DNA of 64,000 nt from Phaeotremella fagi. Its lineage: Eukaryota; Basidiomycota; Tremellomycetes; Tremellales; Phaeotremellaceae. The position numbers and the translations under genes are program-made. This document shows positions 29,519-40,314 of this stretch, piece by piece. How positions within the stretch are numbered: position 1 is the stretch's first letter; each line of letters begins with the position of its first letter. The notes under the pieces are model-generated. The model saw only the letters and a list, made by a program, of their open reading frames with translations, ran no database searches and was not told the origin of the DNA. The DNA is taken from positions 186,001 through 250,000 of the forward strand of contig BCHU01000017.1 in NCBI GenBank assembly GCA_001599715.1, read 5' to 3'.

Positions 29519-30742
29519 ATGTCCAACCTCACGTCAACACACCGAGAGCAAGATTCACTAATGCATCGATTGGGCAGTGATATCACAGTTGTTCTTGGAC
29601 ACACTCTAGCAGCTACATCCAAACAAGCCCTCTCAAATCTTTGTCGAACAAACAAAACCTACTATAGTCTTCTCATCCCAGCTCTATACCAGACATTCAC
29701 TGTCAATGAAAAATCAAACACCTTCTTTGAATCATTAACAGAGTTAGACACAAATCAGAAAAAAGAGGAATTGAAATCCTATCGTTATGGTCCACCTTCA
29801 GGAGAAGATACTCACCCACTCAATTTATACCCGGCAACCCGATGTTGGTCAAACCTCCGTTTCACAAAAATCATTCACATCAGAGAAGTACCTGAACTAG
29901 ATTACTTATCATACCTCTCTCTCTTGGTTGACTCAAACCGCGTCTCACCCCCACACACAGTCACAGGTTCGACCGACGACGAAGCTGAAACTCAGGATTC
30001 GTTTACATTACCTTTGGTAAAAGAACTAGTCTTTGGAAGAGCAGTGGTGAAAGAGTTCCAGAGAACACCGGAAGATTACCAATCATCCGGGAGAGGAATC
30101 GATCGTACAAGGGGTATGCGCTCTTTTATCACCACCTTAAGTCGAATCATTCAGCCAGGACATTTGAGAATTCAGTACCCCGACTTGGAAGCGATCCAGC
30201 CGTCAAGCAATCAAGTGATTGATTATGACACATCCAATGCTGTCATCTCAGAATATATGGTCAGGTTTTTGAAAACAGGCGGTAAAGTATCTCGCTACAA
30301 TGTAGTTGACGAAGGTGATATGCATACTTGGAATAGAGGCTTATCAAGAGAAACTCATATTCATTTTTCAGCAGATCCTCTGGATTACTCGCAATCAGAA
30401 ACACCTTTTCGAAACACGACACAGCGACTCGAGGATATCTCACGAGCTTTCCATTTACGTCGGCGTACATCTCCAGATGGTCCTTCTCCTCGTTCCGACA
30501 TACATTTCTATTCTACATTCAACGGTATGGAGTGTCCTGAAGGAATGGAAGAGAAAGATATCAGAACAAAACTGCTGGAAATCTATGAGACGCAGTTGGC
30601 GGAACGTGAAAATTTGATGGCTCAATATGGGGAATATGAAGAACATATGTTCGAGGATTCGGGAGCAAGTCTTGATGTCATGAAGTTCCATGAACTATCT
30701 GAGGATCCAATTGATAGGTTTTACATTGAGCATGATGTTTAG
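29519..30742 (+). CDS. F-box-like protein, tandem copy 1 (407 aa)
   Basis: Intronless frame. Residues 20-65 (DITVVLGHTLAATSKQALSN, then LCRTNKTYYSLLIPALYQTF) have the fungal F-box-like pattern: hydrophobic start, xLxxLCxxNKxxYxLxxPxLY, then a strand. The rest (FTKIIHIREVPELDYLSYL, LPLVKELVFGRAVVKEF, HLRIQYPDL) looks like irregular leucine-rich or beta-sheet sequence as in fungal F-box/LRR proteins. An SCF ubiquitin-ligase adaptor role is inferred from the N-terminus only. It is about half identical along its whole length to the next gene, and leader sequence is shared too (TGCGTCTATTTCCTT just before each start region). Confidence 0.6.
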   Translation: MSNLTSTHREQDSLMHRLGSDITVVLGHTLAATSKQALSNLCRTNKTYYSLLIPALYQTFTVNEKSNTFFESLTELDTNQKKEELKSYRYGPPSGEDTHPLNLYPATRCWSNLRFTKIIHIREVPELDYLSYLSLLVDSNRVSPPHTVTGSTDDEAETQDSFTLPLVKELVFGRAVVKEFQRTPEDYQSSGRGIDRTRGMRSFITTLSRIIQPGHLRIQYPDLEAIQPSSNQVIDYDTSNAVISEYMVRFLKTGGKVSRYNVVDEGDMHTWNRGLSRETHIHFSADPLDYSQSETPFRNTTQRLEDISRAFHLRRRTSPDGPSPRSDIHFYSTFNGMECPEGMEEKDIRTKLLEIYETQLAERENLMAQYGEYEEHMFEDSGASLDVMKFHELSEDPIDRFYIEHDV

Positions 30743-31378
30743 ATCTAGATAGAGGTATCAGAAAGTCTCGGCACTCAAGTACAGTACATCGTATATTCAT
30801 GAAAGATTTTAGTGCTTATGACTTGGCGATCAATCAATTAAAGAGACTATACCATAAAGCCCGTTGGATTTGGATGTCATCAATGTCATGCAATGAACAG
30901 CTGGTGCAATGTTTTGTTTTCAAACAATCAAATCTGTCCATCTATCACTGATCAACAGCCACACCAAACCAACCGATGATTGATGGAGCATCCATAACTG
31001 AGCTCATCTTGACAAGCATCTCAGTTCAAAATCGTCTCTACACAACAGATGAAGGTTTGGCAATATTCTATACATCGAATACCTAAGGGGACTCTTTCTC
31101 TATCCCTATCCTCCCTCAGAAATTGTATTGTTCCATGCATTTCGTCCCTCTGATTGACTCTTTAGCACCGTCAATGGAGGGTATAGGATGCACTTCGCTC
31201 GTTCACCTTTCGCCCTTTGTGAATTCATGAAAGGAGATTCTTGTTACAGCTTTGTAGCAACATGAAAAGAAGATTTGACCGATTCAACTTCAGTAAACAT
31301 CGGAAGACGTGCGTCTATTTCCTTCTCATTCTACTTTAGTGCATTTATTCAAAAACAACATATACCATCATATCCAAC

Positions 31379-32605
31379 ATGCCAACACACCAAGAACAAG
31401 ATACACTATTGCACAAACTAGGTCCAGATGTCACAATTGTTCTTGGGGACAATCTAGCGGCTGTATCCAAACAAACCCTTTCAAGACTTTGTCAAACCAA
31501 CAGAGCCTACTACAGTCTTCTCGTCCCGGTTCTTTATGAGACATTTATTGTCAATAAAAAATCAAACTCCTTCTTTGCATCAATTAACAATGTACACACA
31601 GATCAGCAAAAAGAAGAATTGGAATCATATCGTTGTGGTCCACCTTCAGGTGAATATAGACACCCAATTGATCTATGCCCAGCAACCAGATGTTGGTCAA
31701 ACCTCCATTTTACAAAATTCATTCACATCAGAGAGGTACCAACACACGATTACCTATCATACATTGCTCTCTCCAAGGGTACAAGATACAACTCCTTGTG
31801 GTCCAAAGACTCAGCTACCAGTCCAACAGTCACTGAAAATAACTCCCAAGGTATGTTCACACTGCCTCGGGTCAAAGAATTGGTTTTTGGGAAAGAGGTC
31901 ATAAAGGAGATCTTGAGATCAGTAGAAGGCTTTACAGAAGTCAAGTCAATAAGGGTAAACTCCGAAACTTTCATGAAACCGTTAAGCCGAATGATCCAAC
32001 CAAGTCACCTAAGAATACAGTTCCCGGATGTTAGGACCCGTCCTTGGATACCTCAGGTTGAAGAGAAGCAGGTTTCTGATCTCCTTTCCACATACATTAC
32101 TTACTTTTTGAAAGATGGCACTAGGGTTTCTCACTACAACATTGTGAACTGGAATGATATGCGTATCGGGCTTAAAATTCCACCAATGGAAACACACATC
32201 CACTTTTCAAAAGATCCAACAAATTACTCAATGGCAGGGGTAGATAGGTGGACTACGACAAAGAGGCTGGAGGATATTACAAAGGCATTCGAAATATATT
32301 GCTACCCCACCTCAAAAGGTCCTCCCAAGCGAGCGAAGACCTGCTTCTACGATATATTCAATGGTATTGAGAATGTGGAAGAGTTGAATGAGAATGAAAT
32401 CAGATCAATATTGTTGGAAATTTATGAGACCAAATTAGCCGGTCGTCAAAGAGCTATGGCTTTATTCAAAGAGGGGTTTGAACGCTACACGTTTGAGGAT
32501 CTGGGAGAAAGTTTTGAAGGTCCGGGAGAAAGTCTTAAATTCATGAGCTTCCATGGGAGAACTGAAGATCCAGTTGATAGGTTCTATATTGAACATGATA
32601 TTTAG
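31379..32605 (+). CDS. F-box-like protein, tandem copy 2 (408 aa)
   Basis: Intronless frame aligned end to end with the gene at 29519. Shared landmarks are the start (THQEQDTLLHKLGPDVTIVL), LCQTNRAYYSLLVPVLYETF, SYRCGPPSGEYRHP, ATRCWSNLHFTKFIHIREVP, LPRVKELVFGKEV and the end GRTEDPVDRFYIEHDI. A 33-bp near-duplication close to the C-terminus encodes a doubled DLGESFEG/GPGESLKF segment. Promoter sequence (GAAAGGAG, CTTTGTAGCAACATGAAA, TGCGTCTATTTCCTT) is duplicated with the gene, so the duplication unit is about 1.86 kb. Same tentative F-box role; substrate unknown. Confidence 0.6.
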   Translation: MPTHQEQDTLLHKLGPDVTIVLGDNLAAVSKQTLSRLCQTNRAYYSLLVPVLYETFIVNKKSNSFFASINNVHTDQQKEELESYRCGPPSGEYRHPIDLCPATRCWSNLHFTKFIHIREVPTHDYLSYIALSKGTRYNSLWSKDSATSPTVTENNSQGMFTLPRVKELVFGKEVIKEILRSVEGFTEVKSIRVNSETFMKPLSRMIQPSHLRIQFPDVRTRPWIPQVEEKQVSDLLSTYITYFLKDGTRVSHYNIVNWNDMRIGLKIPPMETHIHFSKDPTNYSMAGVDRWTTTKRLEDITKAFEIYCYPTSKGPPKRAKTCFYDIFNGIENVEELNENEIRSILLEIYETKLAGRQRAMALFKEGFERYTFEDLGESFEGPGESLKFMSFHGRTEDPVDRFYIEHDI

Positions 32606-32905
32606 CATACTGTACATAGTTTAAAACTAGAAGACATAGTGAGATTCGATGATATCTGGAATTGCTGAAATTTCTATGAGCATATACAATATACAATGGG
32701 CAGTATCAGTCTTTGTTAACCATATTTATGTCTGAGCCTACTTCACAAATTTATTCAAATGTACATCAAATTGCTCAAAAACTATACAGAACTAAACTCA
32801 GACCAATTGAACAAGTACATCTATGAACATCTCAAACTCTTCCACTCATCATACAAGACTGATCATATCTACATACTTACATAGGCTACACATACATATT
32901 CCCAT

Positions 32906-35314
32906 TCACGCATGACCGCAAAGAGGGACTAGATCAAGTGACCTACCACATCCCGGATTGGCTGGGGTAGGAGAGGGGGCCGTGGTTGAGGGGGTTTCTG
33001 GAACTGTAGCAGATGGTGGTGAAGAATCCATGGAGGGGGAAGGAGATTCTAACATAACTTCACCTGGGGTAGGAGAAACAAGTGAAGTAGGAGTTGGTGG
33101 TGCGTTTGTAGCGTTAACAGCTCTAGCTGCCCGACGTGCAGCCTTTCTCTCCTCAACCTCTTTCTGTTTCTCAGCCATCTCACGACGCCATTCTCCAGCC
33201 TCAGAATTAGCCTTAACAGGATCATCCTTAAACCTAATCAAAAACCCTTGGATAGCAGCCATCGAGAACACAGTTGAATCGTTATCCTTGAATAATAAAT
33301 CCGCGAAACCTGATGCGAGTTCGTCGAGCTCGGTTTGGCTAGGATGATACGTTTCTCATCGATCTTGGAGGTTTTGTTTTTTGTTTCGGTGCAGAAAACG
33401 GAGACTGGATAGAAATGTTTGAATAGTTCTCGAGCTTGAAAATGGGTTGCGTTGGTGAATTCGATATTGACGTCGAAACGACCTGGACGAGATAAGGCTG
33501 GATCGAGTCGATCAATATGGTTGCTGTACTCGTTATGGTCAGCAAAGGGCAGCAAAGGGTCAACTCTTTAATCGCTGGAATGAACATACGTTGTACCTAT
33601 AAGAATACAACCTTCCTACGTATATTTTAATAAGCAGTGTTCAGTCTATACTTTTCCAGAAATTAGACATACCTGACTGGAAACACCATCAATCGCATTG
33701 AGTAAACCGGAAAGGGTAACCGTAGACGGACCATATTGACCTTTAGCTTCATTAACAGTTCCATTGAAAACTGGAGCCTCATCTTCGTCGTCGCTGGAAT
33801 CGTCGGCAGAACTCTTTTTCTGTGCACCACGACGTTTGGGCATACAGCAATCACTGTAAATTCGTTAGTATACAGGACTTGTTGTAATGAGTGAATCTTA
33901 CATATCTTCGACAAGGATTATACTTCTGGCCGGAACATCGCGGAATGATCTATTGATCTTACTGTCGTCGTTACTACCAAGGTGTTAGTTCTTGAGTGTC
34001 AAGTTCACGTTTCACCGCCAATAGACTAACCCTTGTCCAGCAGGATTGATAACATAAATATCGAGACCAAGATGACTGGCGATAGCGGTGGCTATGCCAC
34101 AAAGTCAGCTACATTTTACAGTTTGCAAGCATGTAACGTACCTAAAGTAGTTTTGCCAGCACCCGGAGCTCCATGTAGTAAATATCTGGGTTGGAAGTTA
34201 GTGACAAAGGATCGCCATGTTCAATACCCACCCTCTTCGATGTGGGATCCCTGTGAAGAACACAAAGTCAGAGCCGCGTGTGAATTGTGAGAAACATGAA
34301 ATATATGGCTTACCACGATCAGCATACCACTCAACTTCGTTATCTGACAAAAACCTTTGAATATCATCCATAACATCTTCTTTGCTCTTTCGTGGTAAAA
34401 TAACAGATTGGAGTTGTCTGGTAGGACGCGAAACGGGATCCAACCACTTTCCAGTGTTAGGCCTGAGGCAGGATTCAGCAACACAAGCGTTGTATGTAAA
34501 TCAAAATAAACTCACCCATGATGAAAAATCAAGATTTCTTGATCAACCTTGGCAAAGTATGCAGTATGCGCATCAACAAGGAACTCTTGAATAACCTCTT
34601 CTCCGAAGATTGATGTTCTACGAGAATTGATCAGTTCAAGATCATCTCGATTTACAAATCACTTACTGGAGTTGCCAATGATCTATGTTGATCCACTGCG
34701 TACGTGCAAACCCCTTCATTTTTCTCGTGATCCAAAGTGATTTACCTTTGAAGTTGATATAGATAGTTTGATCTACGAAGATTATGGTGAGTTACAAATA
34801 TGTTAAACCATAGGAGAAACCTTACTATAATTAGGTGTAAGTTGAGCAATGACGTTACCAGTATTCCAAGTTGAATCATTGGCTCCCAAAGCAGCTACAG
34901 CTTTGACATTACGATTGTTAGGATTCTGTCTACCTCTCAGAGCAGAATTTTGAGCATTCCGTTGTGACTGTCTACTATCAGCAGCGGAAATTCTATAACC
35001 CTTGAGTTGTTTCTGAATATCTGGGTTACGAGCTACCCAAGTTGATACCCAAAGGAAAGCTGGTTCTTGTTCGGAGATGTATGATATTGGCCAGAAGTCT
35101 ATAACGGATGATGCATTCTCAGTAATGAGTGATTAGAGGGGAAAGACTTACATCGTAAAAATGAAACGCTGAGCTTGTGGTAGAGAGCTCGAATGGCTGC
35201 TATGATAGCACCAACGAGGACTGTTCTGATGATCATATTGATGAAGAATGAGATGTCACGATTTTTGACTGATGAATTGAGCATTTCAAGAAGGGGAAGA
35301 GCTAGTAAAGACAT
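32906..35314 (-). CDS. BCS1-like mitochondrial AAA ATPase, copy 2 (frameshift near C-terminus)
   Basis: Exons 35314-35152, 35098-34826, 34772-34667, 34617-34516, 34462-34314, 34250-34232 (19 nt), 34185-34142, 34091-34031, 33973-33902, 33853-33673, 33615-33590 and 33523 onward. Exons 3-9 and 11 have exactly the same lengths as in copy 1. A membrane helix (MIIRTVLVGAIIAAIRALY), FWPISYISEQEPAFLW, Walker A GAPGAGKTT, RSIILVEDID, LLNAIDGVSSQ and TNHIDRLDPALSRPGRFD are intact. In the last exon the frame stops at 33238. The conserved continuation (SQTELDELASGFADLLF, FSMAAIQGFLIRFKDDP) is in another frame, implying a one-base slip near 33342-33360 beside an AAA run. The true 3' end after 32906 is uncertain. 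A truncated product would still hold the whole AAA domain. Confidence 0.75.
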
Positions 35315-36184
35315 GATGACGAGATTGATTGTTTGTAGTACTAGAACAGATTAGGGAAAATGACTTTGAAATTTAAACTAAGATTACGGATATTGATTGG
35401 TGGAGTGATATAATGCTGTTGTAGATTATCAAGTGGAAATGGAAATGGGATGGAATGTGGAGAGACGAAGAGATAATCTTGTATGAATTAACTCACTTTT
35501 ATACCTGATTTCACTTCCTGCGAAGGCCAATGTACCCTTTGATCATTCAGTATAACAGTTTCGCATTTGTCAGAGCGGCCAACGCTCCTTTGGCTGAGTT
35601 ACAAATTCAAAAGAAGAAAGGTTGGAACGACGTATATTAAAGGATTGGAGGCGGGGTGATAATGTCTTTACAATACTATGATAGCCTCCTTACACAATGA
35701 CATTATCACAGATATCTCATCCCTTGTTGCTATTGCTCAACTGATCGGAGTGGAATTCTCAAACGACATCTGGTTGAGGGATCAAACGGCGTGAATGAAA
35801 CCCTTTGTATTACTGCTGACGATGATTTACTGAACGGTAGAGAATGGAGAGGGCATCCCTTGTAATGTGAATTGACTACTTTTGAGAATGGATGAGTCAG
35901 TTCCTCCATTGAAGGCTGAAAGTGGTGGTTCATGAGTGCCGTTCAGCGACACTATACGGGAAACTGATCCACTACAATGTCAGTATCGATGATCATCATG
36001 GTGAAATGTAAATGATCAACAGATCAACGAGAGGCATGTCAATCGTTCACAACATATAGAAATTTAATATATCCATGAAGCTTACAGCATGATTTCTAAT
36101 CATTACAATATCTAATCACAGCTAGGATCACTATCAATAACGCATCAAATAGTGATAACACCTCCTATCCCATGAAAACCGTAT
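35315..36184. other. Intergenic region between BCS1-like copy 2 and DIS3
   Basis: 870 bp containing the promoter of the BCS1-like gene and the 3' flank of DIS3. Short frames (e.g. 35730-35933) have no support. Nothing else seen. Confidence 0.4.
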
Positions 36185-39100
36185 CTACAAACTCTCAGAA
36201 TCAACAGGTAAAACCATATTCATCTACCCAAGAAAGGTCAGCTCAATCCAGAACCTCCAAAATTCAAGTTGGACATACCTTAACCTTCCCACGTTGAGTA
36301 TTAGCGTCTTTCTCAATATAAACGTCGACCGTGATCTTATCAAAGACAGCGATCGTAGCCGTAGACCCCGAAGAGGTCGGTACGGTGATCATGTAATTTT
36401 CAGGATCGAACTCGTGAGAATCTTTTTTGAACGTTATCAAACCTTCTAATCCGAGTCTACGTCGTTTACGCGGTTGGTTAGTTTCTGTGAATGAGGCGGT
36501 TGTGGAAACTCACTTGGAAACGAAAACCGCTAAACCATTTCTGAATGTCCTTACGACAAACGCTTCTTCTCTAGTTTTCCCATCTGTTAAACCTCCAGCT
36601 CTACCTCTGGCTTTCAATGCTAATCCGACATAGAATTCTACAGAGGCTCTTCCAGCCATTTGAGCCAGTCTATGACGTTTGTTGACGACTTTCAAGATTT
36701 TCTCGACGTGTTGTTTGGATTGAAGGGTTGGATGAAGTGGGGTGTAGTTGATTGAGGCTGCTAGTTGTCGATGGGCTAGGACGTCGGCGTATCTTCTGAT
36801 TGGGGACTGTGGGGGCGGGATTGATGTTAGTGATTGGTGACGGGGATTGATGGGACTTACAGTGAAATGAGTGTAGATAGGAGTTGCTAATCCATAATGA
36901 CCATATGATTCTTTAGAGACACTTCCACTACAGAAGTATTCTGCTGAGAGCATACATCTGGTCGCCATGATTCTAACAAGTGTATTGAATTCTGGTTCTT
37001 TGGGATCCTACGAGAATCTCAGTATATGACCTCAACATAATGAACAAAAACTTGTTCAGACTTACCACACAGTTATCTAACGAATCAGCAAGAGCTCCTG
37101 AAGAGGAAACGTCCAGCTCCATTCCTTTTCTCTTCATCAAGATATCCTGTAAAGTTTCGAAATTGGTTTTCGGTGGTGGAGCGTGGCGTCTAGTATATAA
37201 GTCAGCTAGTGGTAACACATATCGTTCGTCACACTCGTAGCTCACCTGAGAACAGCAGTAGAAGGGAAAGTCTCTTGAATCTTAGCAGCAACAGAACAAT
37301 TAGCCAACAACATGAATTCCTCTACTAAACTATTAGTTTCTCTCTGATGTTTCTGTTCCACATCGATTGGTTCAGCGGATTCAGAAGAATCAAGATGAAT
37401 TTTGAGTTCAGGTGAGGAGAGTGATAGAGCACCAGCTGCTATACGGGCAGCTTTAAGTTTGATAGCCAGTGTGTTGAGCAGTCGGATGGAGTTTGTGAGT
37501 GGATCATTCAATGATCTTGGCGTCATGTCAGTTGATGTTTGGTACAGCAAAATATGATAACTCACTTGTCATCTTTTCGGTTTTGAGCCTGTTCATATGT
37601 GAAAGCTTCCTTGGAAGCTATGACGGATTTAACAAATCTAACATTAACGATTTCGGCTTTATCGTTCATTTCCTAACAGAAGTCAACAAACCATCACATG
37701 AGAATAGAAATCTAAGGGACACTTACCCAAATGACTGAGAACGCTAGTCTTTCGACGAAAGGTCGTAAAGAACACAAATTGGTTCCAAGTAAAGCTGGTA
37801 ACATGTCGATTCTCTTGTCTACCAGATAAACGGTAGTTCCTCGTGATGCTGCTTCGGAGTCCATTGGATTGTCTGGTAAGACGAAATGAGATACATCGGC
37901 GATATCTGTGAAAGAGTCAGATCATGAGCTGAAGCTATTGGCAATAGAAGATCTGAACTTACGAACTCCAGCTTCGATGTTACCGTTTGGAAGTTGTCTG
38001 GCATGAAGAGCGTCATCTATATCTTGACATCCTGCGAGACGTCAGTTGAAGTTTTCGTTTTCAGAAATAATACTCCAACTTACCCGGAGGATCGATACTG
38101 CAGACGATCAAATCTCTCAAATCTTCCCTATCCCTCCATTCAATCCTACCTTCCACTTTAGGAGGTACCACCCAAGTATCACCTTCGACCGGTAAACAGT
38201 TTAGAATAGCTTTACCAAAAGGACGATAAGGAACCTCGTATTCCAACAACAAACTCTCCTGTTCAGCTTCTTTGCTTTCAACTTGACCTAAAGCCCGAAC
38301 GAAATGTCCATCTGGATATCGAGAATTGATACTCCAATTATCGATAGTTACCAAAATCTTTTGATCAACCAAAGAAGGTGCTTGACGGGTACGTAATCGA
38401 ATTCTTGGTAAGGAAGTTGATACTGGAGTTGCGAAAACTGTTTGTTGACTTAAAGAGGTAGAGGTGTTGTTGGATAGTGAAGCTCGATCTAGATGACAGA
38501 CGTAGGCTCTCCAATTTCTTTTTATTATTCCGACCACTCGTCCGGTTGGTTGAACTTCTCTTTTCACTTTTGATGTGATATCGTCAACATCCATCTTTTC
38601 GTCTTTTTCCATGACGTTTTCACGATCTGGTAACCCAGATCCTTCTTCGTCTTCAGCATCATCGTCTTTCAGTGTAACTAAGCAAATCAGTCACACTGCC
38701 AGGATGATATTCAATGGTACTTACCATCTTGGTCAACAACCTCTTCTCCGGGTGCTTTCCATTGTGATTCCGGGAATACTTCAACAACGACGATGTCGCC
38801 ATTGACCGAACGGTTCATAGCCTTTCTACCAATAAGAAGAACAGGTTTTGAGAATGCAGGTGCGTTGACGGTCCCCTATAAGAATCAGTCAGCAATGTAT
38901 CCTCCATTACTTGAAGGTCTATTCACCTCAAGATAATTATACTGATTAGCATTGAAATGACCTTGATGTAATCTACCAGTCTTGATACCAGCGTTCAAAG
39001 TATCTTGAGACAGATACTGAAATCCAATGTCAGCTTTGAGCACCACCATTGGGTTTCTAAATTCAGCTTACCTCATCGTATATTCTTCTACTACCTCGAC

Positions 39101-40035
39101 CATCTCCAGTTTCTATCTCATCCACGCCGCCAACGACGAGATCAACTAATTTATCCCTCTCCTCTCCAATAAATCCATCCACATAATCCCGTGCGTTAAT
39201 AGCTGTTAACCCTTCCTTGACAGCAGCTGCTTTGTTAAGCTTATCGTCCGTTAACAAAACCAATAAAGGCGGGGTGTTGGTAGAAGATCGAAGATGAGTG
39301 GGGTAGAAATGTAACGTTTGTCGAATAGCTGAACGAAGTTATTATAACCAGTTAGAAAAGGATCATTGAACTTACCTCGATCATTCTTGTCGTTGATGCC
39401 TTCACTCTCTGAACCTTCAATAGGTAAAGTCGCAGTCTCTCTTCTTTCCTCGTTCCACCAAACCCAAACGATTCTATCCTCATCTTGAATAAGCTGTTGA
39501 AGTCTGTTGTATAGTGGTAAAGATCTGTGTCGGGTTTCACGGATCGTAGTGGAAGGTATCACAATTGGGAGAGTAGCAGGAAGTGCTTGAAGTAAATCCA
39601 TCTAAGAATGATAAGTTAGTTAGCTGATTTTCTCAACTGATGTGAGAACAGTGTAGCTAACCTGATGCAAGACTATATTCGTATCTATCACCAACCAATG
39701 ACCTTCCCTGTTGACAAATCTTGAATGTTTCGTATACCCAACCGTAGGTAATTTGGGTTTGAATCCAGGAAACTCATCGCAGAGTGTACAACCCTCGAAT
39801 CCACACGGTATATCGTCTCTAACATATCTTTCTCGTAGAACTAATGAATAAACAAGTCAGTTTCAATTTTAGATGAGATTGCAGTAGACGTACAATTCAA
39901 TACCTTCCCTCTAGCTGTCTTTTTGATGAATTTAGTTTGAGAAAGTGGGAGATCGGATCGAGCTCTTTTCAAGATTTTTATTGGGGGGTGGGGTTTGATG
40001 TTGGAGGTTCCTGGTGGTAGAGCTATTGTTGCCAT
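36185..40035 (-). CDS. DIS3: Exosome catalytic subunit Dis3/Rrp44 (about 1014 aa)
   Basis: Sixteen exons: 40035-39894, 39840-39662, 39601-39376, 39328-39072, 39016-38927, 38875-38725, 38677-38084, 38031-37963, 37905-37727, 37672-37566, 37515-37246, 37189-37066, 37007-36861, 36806-36514, 36456-36279 and 36223-36185. Order: a CR3-like Cys segment ([15 protein letters not shown]); the PIN endonuclease domain ([38 protein letters not shown]); cold-shock domains ([33 protein letters not shown]); the RNB domain with catalytic Asp cluster ([20 protein letters not shown]), [11 protein letters not shown] and the TP...[15 protein letters not shown] motif; and an S1 domain ([15 protein letters not shown]). 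Dis3 is the 3'-5' exo- and endonuclease of the nuclear and cytoplasmic exosome. Splicing of intron 14 must use the second AG (ACGTAG) to avoid a stop. Divergent from ALG2. Confidence 0.95.
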
Positions 40036-40168
40036 TTTGTCTACCTCTTTCTAGCCGATTCACAACTTGTCTTTCCACTTTAGATGGGTGGTTGGATGAT
40101 AAAAATATGGATATGTTGTAATTCAACGATTGATAATTATTAGCTGGCGCTGGTTGAAATAATTGAAG

Positions 40169-40176
40169 TCACGTGA
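40169..40176. promoter_or_regulatory. TCACGTGA palindrome in the DIS3/ALG2 divergent promoter
   Basis: GTCACGTGAT lies 134 bp upstream of the DIS3 start (40035, minus) and 139 bp upstream of the ALG2 start (40315, plus), about midway. Same octamer as at 15077 in the other well-defined divergent promoter. Confidence 0.5.
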
Positions 40177-40227
40177 TTCATTCGATAAAGTTCAAATTCA
40201 AGACAACGACAGCGACAACAACGTTTA

Positions 40228-40256
40228 CAACGACGACGACGACGACGACGACGACA
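40228..40256. repeat. (ACG)n microsatellite in the ALG2 leader
   Basis: Nine to ten uninterrupted ACG units about 60 bp upstream of the ALG2 start codon, preceded by looser ACGACAGCGACAACAACG sequence. Its position suggests the 5' UTR or core promoter. Confidence 0.85.
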
Positions 40257-40314
40257 AGACATTCATTTTATAGATACATAGAACTGAGGAAGGATATTAT
40301 CCCCTCCAGATAGA

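Noticed and set aside
36226..36279. Alternative C-terminus of DIS3 by reading through GTATGT
   Set aside because: Read-through ends after four residues; splicing to 36223 with a GAGCTGACC branch site gives a longer, more plausible tail. Kept as a minor alternative.
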